Positions 26,301-35,300 of a stretch of 64,000 nt of DNA are shown here, in pieces. The notes below the pieces were generated by a model, which ran no database searches, was not told the origin of the DNA, and saw nothing but the letters and a program-made list of their open reading frames with translations. Origin of the DNA: Owenia fusiformis (Eukaryota; Annelida; Polychaeta; Sabellida; Oweniidae); contig CAIIXF020000002.1 of the NCBI GenBank assembly GCA_903813345.2, positions 23,886,455-23,950,454 on the forward strand, written 5' to 3'. Numbering within the stretch: the stretch's first letter is position 1; each line of letters begins with the position of its first letter. The translations under genes and the position numbers were made by a program.

Positions 26301-29300
26301 ACGAAAATGAAAGTTCGGCAACAAATCCTTTAGTATTTCCTTGACGGTGCGGCATTGTAATAATCCATAAATAAAGTCCGAAACATTTAAAATAGGAGGA
26401 CGTTTTATAATCCGCATATCTAGTCCTGTGTCCAATATTCTATGAAAAAGTATGATGCTGTGAACAAAGTAATCCAATGTCAGTTAATATTTGGCAAATC
26501 GAAATCCAATACCTGGTTCAGTTACTAAGCGACGCATAAATAATCCAAATTGTTGATGAAGTTCTAAGTCCCTGTTTCGAAATGTGTAGAGTATGGAGAC
26601 GCTTTTATAAATCCTATTTGTTGTCGTAAGTTATCGCTAGTTTATTTCCTAAATGTACGTATCACACGAAGTCCTAATAGCTTGATAACGTCCAAATCCT
26701 CTTTGTTGTTGATTTTTATCTCCACGGATCCTATGTCATCTACAAGTACTCCTGGGGTCGATAACTGCTCTCTGGATGGCTTCACTTCAAATAATATTGG
26801 ATGATCGTCGGGAATGTTTTCATATGTTACTTTAATGGCTCCATGGTAAGTCACAATTTTACGATCATGACTATGCGTTTGCTGTTTTGGTATTTCTGCT
26901 ACTTCTGACTCGGGCATTGCTAACATTGATGCATCCTCCTCCAGTGTTTTTGTAGCAATAGGTGTAGATGTTATTGGATACGTAGTGAAACGTTTCTTTG
27001 GCGTAGACGTCATAAATCCATGATTCTGTTGTCGTTTTTTCTTTGTAAATTCCTTCAGCCCTCCGTGTCGCTTCCCTCCTTCCTTTGGTGTGGACGTTGT
27101 GGGTTTTTTTTGTTTCCTTTTCTTTGGTACTTGAGTAATGGGCATTTCATCTTGTTTTACCACTTTCTTCTTTGGCGTAGTCGTCATAGAGTGGCGTGCC
27201 TTCATGTGTTTAGTGATATCACCCGTTGAATATTTCGTATAATAATCGCATCCTGGTATTTTGCAGTACCTTTTGACTTTTGTTTTTTTTGTTGTTTTGG
27301 AATGTTCATCAAACAGTTTGGCTGCGAGATCAAACTCCTTAGTGTGGCTTTTCAAAGTTGATGTTCCTAGAAGTTCACGCATAGCTTCACTGTGTTTATC
27401 ATTTAAATATTTGGGTTGGCCCCAATCAGATGAGCTATTACTTGACATTTTGTGTGTTTGATGATACCATGTAAAAGAAACTTTCTGTATGCTGACCGTT
27501 AGAAAGGATTACGTATTTATAGGAATAAACACTAATGCTCATCTAAACATTAAACCAATCATAATTAACTTTTAATCTTGTCTACCAATCAAAATCAATT
27601 AACAGTAAGACACGTGCCTGATTTAGAAATATTAAAACGCCAATTTGTCGCCTTACAAGACTAATTAGCAATCCTAAATGATAACATAAACAATAATTGT
27701 TTCTAACTATCAAAACATAAGGTCTGACATAACATAAAATGTGTCAGATTTGTCCCCGTAAGTCTGTGTGAAAAAATCTAAAACTTAGATTTAGAACTCA
27801 AAATATCTATCACACTTCACATAATAACTATACATTAATATGATACTAACTAAAGGATATATTTATTTACGATGAAATTACATCGACTTATTTTAAAACG
27901 TGCTTCAATGAACAGTTAGATGTAAACTAACTCGTTTCTTGATTGTCTTTTGACATAACACCATCTTCTTATATTTTAATCTCTCTCATGCTCTTCAACA
28001 AACGCATTTTTCACTTGACTCTTCTTTCATAAATGAATGTCTTTCAACTCTCTGTTTTAACTTTTCTTTTTAAAGACTAAATTTTGAGTCTTTAACTTGT
28101 GATCCCGGGCAATTCACTTTACATAAATTATTATTAAGTCTGGTTGTAGTTTTCTTTAAACCCACTTTGCATATACCCTAGAATCTTCATCTAACGTTCT
28201 TTCTCTTATTCACTAGACATATACGTAATTGATGCAAATTGCTTACAAAGAGTGGACCAGTTAAAATATAATTTGACATTGTGCGAGTCAAACGTGATCA
28301 ATGCTTAACAACAACACAAATATGACTTAATATGATTACCTATGATGTAATAAGGTGAATCACAAAGGATTAAAAATACTACTTTCTTCCCATGTTTTGT
28401 TTCAAATACACTTTTTTTAATCTTAACACATAAATGTTAACATCTTCTGCGTAAAAGCAGAAACAATAGTGATAAGTAATACCAATGGGTAATATGCCAC
28501 TTTGTAAAATGAAACATAATTCTTAAGACACTGCCAAGATTAAATAAATCTTTTCATCAGGCCTTAATCTATGCTAAATTGGATTAAAACAAAGAATATA
28601 GGACATCAACGCACCTTATTAGTATTTACCTTAATAGATTTGACTGCCATAAAATCATATTCTCACGGTTATTACTTTGTATTGCGCAATCAAGCAATTT
28701 GCAACCTAGACTGTTTACGTTTACTGTCTTACTGACACGTCTCTTTTTGCAATGACACTTCCTTAGTGTCACAATAAGTCAGGCAGACAAGCGTGTCACA
28801 TATACATGTGTGGACGTCTTCACAATAAATAGTTTTGCGTAACCATTAGTATGGAATTAAACTATGGAAAACAAAATTAGAAACTTAAAGACAAGATATC
28901 CCAAAGATAATATAATCCCATTTAGCAGGAATATGTTTCTTGATAGACTAAAATCATCATAATCTTATGATGCAATTTGCACAATACACAAACAGCAGAA
29001 CGTGCCATATACTTTTTATGCTTTTCGCATTCTCAAAAGATACAACTTGCTCACTGTAAGTTATATTTAAAATTAAAAGCCATTTGATTCCTCTTTAAGT
29101 TAATAGCAAAATCATTTTTAAATTTTAGATTCTAGAAGTCCGAGTTCAAAAACAAAACTGCACTAATTCTGTTCTAATACCATTATAAAATTCCAACTAA
29201 TATTACTGTTAATGCACGTGGGCTAACTGATACCTATGATTCAACTTAGATGCGATATCCAAGGATAAATATCAGTCATTTTACCCCACTGCTTTACATG

Positions 29301-32300
29301 TGGATCATTTGTTACCTATGATTCAACTTAGATGCGATATCCAAGAATAAGTAACAACCACACAACCTCGATTTAAAACAACATTGAACTCTTCTTCTAG
29401 CTAACTTATCAACTTAGATGCAATATCCAAGAACACATGACAAGAAGCCTAGTTCAAATCTCATAACTTAACAACAATGAATTCTCTATGTCTAGCTAAC
29501 TTATCAACTTAGATGCAATATCCAAGAATACATGACAAAAAGCCGACTTTACATCTCATCATTTAAGTACCATATTAAAATGCCAGGCCTTACTACACGA
29601 ATGGAATATGAAATTCCATCATAATTTCGCATTACAAACTACCCCCTCCATTTTCATGGAATTTCATATCTCTTAATAAAACCAGATAAAACGATATATG
29701 TGTATTTTCGACAAGCACACGTTTAATTACTGTAAAACATAAATTGCCTTCAGAAATCTCATTTTAAAAGTTACTTTTCAGTCTTTTTGTTATTTGTTTA
29801 CTTCTAATTTTTTAATTCTAATTGTTTACTCTTTATTGCCCGGGTCACCACATATCACAAAAACGGATAATCACGGCATTCACAAAAACTTGCAATTTTG
29901 TCAATTTTGATATTTGACTCTTTATGTTTAATTGATAAAAGAAAATTGTTCGAAAACTTATCCAATACTACAGAATGGTCCTGTTTTCATACTTAAAAGG
30001 CTGTACCTCCCCTTAACAATTCCTCTTGCAAGTTATGTTTTCATCCACTAGCCATTAAAATATACCTATATGCAATTCCATTGAGAGTTTGAAATAAAAG
30101 ATCTTTTAAGGTATGCGTTGATGATTTTTATTTACTTTTTTTGTTGTTTGTTTTTCTTTTAAATAATCATGAGGTAAACAACGTTGTCATCCATTTAACT
30201 AACTATCTCCTTTTTATATGTATATACATTATTTACATTTTCGACTAATTAATCAATTAGTCCCATCCGTATCTCGTAGGCGCTCTTCTATTTCTTGCAT
30301 TTCGCCTCAATACACCATTTGATGATTTCTTATCTTCATTTTGATTTTTAGTAGAAACCGTGGTGTCGCTATTTGAGTCTTTTTCTTCTTGAAGACTGAC
30401 ATGTTTATCTAACCCATTTATTTCACTATCTTCGTCATTTTTGTAGGTTTCAACCTCATTTTCTGTTTGTTGCTCTTCTTCATTTAACTCTTCAGTTGAA
30501 GATATCATTTCTTCAACAAATGACGTCTGAGTGTTTGCATCACTGAATTCAACACACTCGTCTATTCCCTTTTCATGAATTTCCCAGGTTTTAAACTCGT
30601 CACCATGGTAACGTTTCAACTTATCATGATGTATAATTCTCGGTTTTGACCTTGCTGTCTGTTGTATTTTATACACGACATCTGATATCTTTTTAACAAC
30701 CATATAGGGTCCTGTCCAATGACACATCAGTTTGAAACTTTTCCCTTTTACTCTTGTTGGATTATACATCCATACGACATCGTATTTCTTATACACAGTT
30801 GCAGATAAACGCGCGTTATGCTGACGTTTTTGCCTAACGTGAGCTTTTTTTAAACAAACTCTTGCATGGTTGTACGAGTCACGGAAATTTTGTCTCAACA
30901 CTTCTACATAATCAGTTTTTAACTCATCATCTTCTTCTACTCTTGGAGGATCAGTAACGACATCTAGTGGTAGTTCTAACTCTCTACCTAACATCATAGC
31001 AGCCGGTGATTCTCCGGTAGATTCATGGATTGAAGAACGGTAAGCCATACTAATCAACGGCAAACATTCGTCCCATGTATCTTGATTCGAATCAATGTAT
31101 TTAGAAAGCATTTCAATGAATGTTCTATTATGCCTCTCTATCATACCGTCACTTCTAGGGTGCCACGGAGTTGTTCGTGTCTTTTTAATGCCAAGAATTT
31201 CATATATGTCTTTCATGATATCAGATTCAAAATTTCTGCCTTGATCGCTATGAAGTTCGCGAGGTGTTCCAAATCTTGTTACAAATTCGTCCACAAACAA
31301 TTTAGCAACAGTCGAAGCTGTTTGATCTTTCATTGCATAACATTCCTTCCATTTTGTGAAGTAGTCCCCTATGACTAGTACATATTTATTTCGATTTTTT
31401 GTTTCAACCAAAGGCCCTAGTATATCAAACGCGACTCTTTCTAGAGGTGCACCAACTACATATTGATGTAACGCCCCTCTTGGCTTGCGAACCGGATTAT
31501 TGCGTTTTTGACAGGTTGTGCATCTTTTAATAAATCTATATACAGATTTTGACAAACATGGCCAGTAATATCTTTGTTTCACTCTATCTTTTGTTCTTTT
31601 GATGGCCATGTGGCCTGCCGTAATATTGTTATGCATGGCATTTAGGACTTTCTTTCTGTAACATTCAGGCAAAATAATTTGCCACCAAGTTTTATCACTG
31701 TCACCAGCTGCGTATTTGCGGCAAAGAATGCCATCAAAACATTGTATTGTATCCCATTGACCCCAATACGTTTTGAATTCTTTGTCCATATGACTTATTT
31801 CTTCCCATTTCGGGCGTTCACGACCTGAAGTTTTCATATGGTATATGTCTTTAATCGTGTTGTCATTTTTTTGAGCTTCAATTATTTCTGAAAGTGACCA
31901 CCCTTCTTCTAATTCAACTTGCGGGCAATCAAGAGACATTGTATTTTTCACATCAACTTTGGTTACAGTTCTTAATAAAGATGTCACTTTTGTAGTAGGT
32001 TCTTTATTTGACTTTTCTTCTTTTAAACCTTGACAATCTCTTTGTTCTTCTATCTTTGATTTTATGGAATCTAAGTCGTTACAACATCTTTTGCAGACTT
32101 TTCCACTTTCTACAGTATCTGCCTCACCAGTGTTTAATTTGATGACGTCACTACTGTATATCACTGGAGCCGATTTTTCAATAAAACTCGTGCAATTTTC
32201 TTCTTCACTCGGTATTTCAGAATTGTCAGGCTCTCTGTATCTTGAAAGACCATCACAATTACTATGCAATCTACCAGGCCTATGTATCAATTTAAAGTCA

Positions 32301-35300
32301 TAGCTTGACAATATTTCTATGTACCTTGCAACTTGCCCTGTTGGATTTCTGATGCTCATAAGCCACGTTAAAGCACCATGATCTGATCTAACTGTGAATC
32401 GTTTCCCGTACAAATAATGTTTCCAATATTGTATGAAAAAGATAACAGCCAACATTTCACGACGAGTAACACTGTAATTGCGTTCAGCTTTGCTCAACGT
32501 TTTGTGACCATAACAAATGACTCGCTCAACATCACCTTGTTTTTGACTCAAAACTCCCCCTATATGAAAGTTCGAAGCATCGCAGTCCATTATGAACTCA
32601 CAATCAGGCAACGGAAAAGCTAATATAGGAGCCTTGGTTAAAAGAGATTTCACCCTATCCATTGCTGCTTCACAATCTTCATTCCACACAAATTTTGATT
32701 GTTTCTCAGTCAGTTTTATTATAGGTCGAACTATCAGCGAGAAATCTTTGATGAACTTTCTATAGTAAGAAGCTGTTCCAATGAACGCTCTTGCGTCGCG
32801 CACACACCTTGGTCTAGGATACTTCAATATTGCATCTACTTTGTCAGGGTCCATTGACACACCCTCTTCACCAATCATAAAACCCAAAAATTTCACTGTT
32901 TTCTGGTACAAGAATGTCTTATCAGGTCTAATTTTCAAATTCGCCCCAATTAGTTTCTCAAAAATGGTCCCTAATCGTTCATTCATTTCCTCTAAACTAG
33001 ACCCCCAGCAGACTATATCGTCGATGTAAAGAAGGCAAATTTCAGGAGATAGTCCCCTTAAAACATTTTCTATCAATCTTTCCATAGTACCCCCAGCATT
33101 ACATAAGCCGAAGCTCATTACTTCGTACTCATAAAAACCACCCTCAGTTATGAATGCTGTTTTCGGTTTTGAAGACTCTTCCATAGGGATTTGATGGTAA
33201 GAAGCGGCTAAATCCATGGAACAATAAAATTTGCTTTTTCCCATTTGATTTAACACAGTATCTATGCGGGGAATCGGGTAACAGTCTTTCACCGTGACAG
33301 AGTTTAATTTGCGGTAATCAATACACAACCTCCATTTATTTACTGAGCCTGCTTTTTTCACTAAAACGACAGGGCTAGCCCATGGGCTTTGGCTATGTTT
33401 GATTAACCCCTTTTCAAGCATTTTATCTATTTGTTTCTGAGCCTCTTGCTGCTTCCACATAGGAAAACGCCTTGGTTTTTGTTTGATAGGCCTAGCATTT
33501 TCTGTATCAATTTTATGTTCCACCTGATTAGTTCTACCCAGATCGTAATCATCTTTACAAAAAACTGATTGATATTTAATCAACAATTCTTTTACTGATT
33601 CGTGATCATTTTCACTCAAATTCTCTTGAGAACGTTGCCAAAGGTCTTGCAAATGTTTGGGCATTTTATTTGGGCGATCTTTTTCATTTTTCTTCACATT
33701 ATTTACATTATTTATGACTTCACCCTCAATGCTACTTGTATCCAATACGTCACTTATTGGCGATAAAACTGCGATTCTTGTATTTTCGTGCACAGTAACG
33801 CTCTTTTCCCCGGGGTTATACACTCTTACTGGAACTAATGGACTACTACTATCTACTAACACCCTAGCTACACACACGTTTTGCTTGTTTAGAGAACCAT
33901 TTTCTAAGGGCTCTACAACTTTTATTCCCTTATCACAACTTTCAGCTTGTTCTAAGATATGTCCTTGCAAAATAGCTTCATGCCCTGCTGGTATATACAT
34001 TGTATCTTTTGAAATTACTGTTGCACAAATATCGTTGCAATCAGCATCTAAACATTTGACAGATGACTTGTGACTTATTTCAGTTGGTCTTGACATAACA
34101 AACTCAAACGTTTTGAAATCAATTGATACACCGAACTTGGTAATAAAGTCCATGCCTAACAGCCCTGGTGTTGGTATATCAGCTACTATCACCAATGTCT
34201 CTACTTCACAATCCCCTACTTGAATATTAAGATCACATTCACCTTCTATTCCACATTTAAATGGCTGACCGTCAGCGCCTGAAACTCTTCTTGAAACGGG
34301 TCGTAATCTCCCTTTTCTACTGAACGGTATTTCGGAATATTTGTCTAAAGAAATTACGGTAACCGTTGCCCCTGTATCTAAAAGAAAAGCTACGTCTACC
34401 GTATTGTTTAATCTACCCTTAACATACATTCCCTGCTTCGCTCTTTCAATTCGAGTTCTCATTTCTTTGGAGCTTATGTTTCCGGCCGGGCAGTGCTCCT
34501 TGGGCCCTGCCGGTTGAAGTTTCCCGACCCATTATTTGCTTTACCATATCTAGATCCTTCAAATTTTTGATAAAAACTGTCATTTTGGCCTCTGTTTGCA
34601 TTCTTTGGACTTGGACAAGCCATAAAACGATGCCCGTAACCTTGACAATTAAAGCACTTCAATTGAGAGTTTTTATTAGTCCCGGGAGCCCCCCTTTGCA
34701 CGAAGTTTAAATGTCTTTGTTGATCAGGAGTTCTAACATTTTCTTTTTTTTCATAATTGGTCTTTTGATCGGCGTTTACTCTTTTTGTCAATTTTTCTAC
34801 TTCCTCTTTCAATGCCCTAACCTCATCTAAAGAGTCTTCAGTTTCTTGCCCTGACATTGACCTTACAAATCGCCGATTTTCATTGCTAAACCTAACGCGC
34901 GAATTTGTGTTTTCTACAAATGACTCTGTCTCTATAGCAACGCGAATAGCTTCATCTAAGTTTTTACACTTTGCTTGAAACACTGAAAGCTTCAGGTTAT
35001 GATCATTTAAAGCGTCAATGAAATGATTAATTGCAAATCGTTCTCTTGATTTTTCATCTGGCAATTCTGGGTATGCTAAATTAGTTAAGCGCCTGATATT
35101 ATGACCTAATTCAGCCAATGATTCATTTTGCTTTCTTCGTCTCCGTTTTAATTCAGCTTCAAAACGAGCCCCCTGTCCCTCTGTACCAAATCTTCTACTT
35201 AGACGTGCTATTAGCTCATCATATTGACATCGCTTTTCTTCAGGCATATCGCCAACAACTTGTTGCGCTGGACCGCGTAAACTGGCGGCGAGGAAACTTG

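Noticed and set aside
26202-26477. 91-codon minus-strand ORF between ORF3 and the 3' LTR
   Set aside because: No recognisable domain, AT-rich codons, and no separate promoter. It could be chance; element copies would have to be compared.
31082-34073. Plus-strand ORFs of 62-138 codons opposite pol
   Set aside because: They are antisense to a well-conserved pol frame and show no features of their own.
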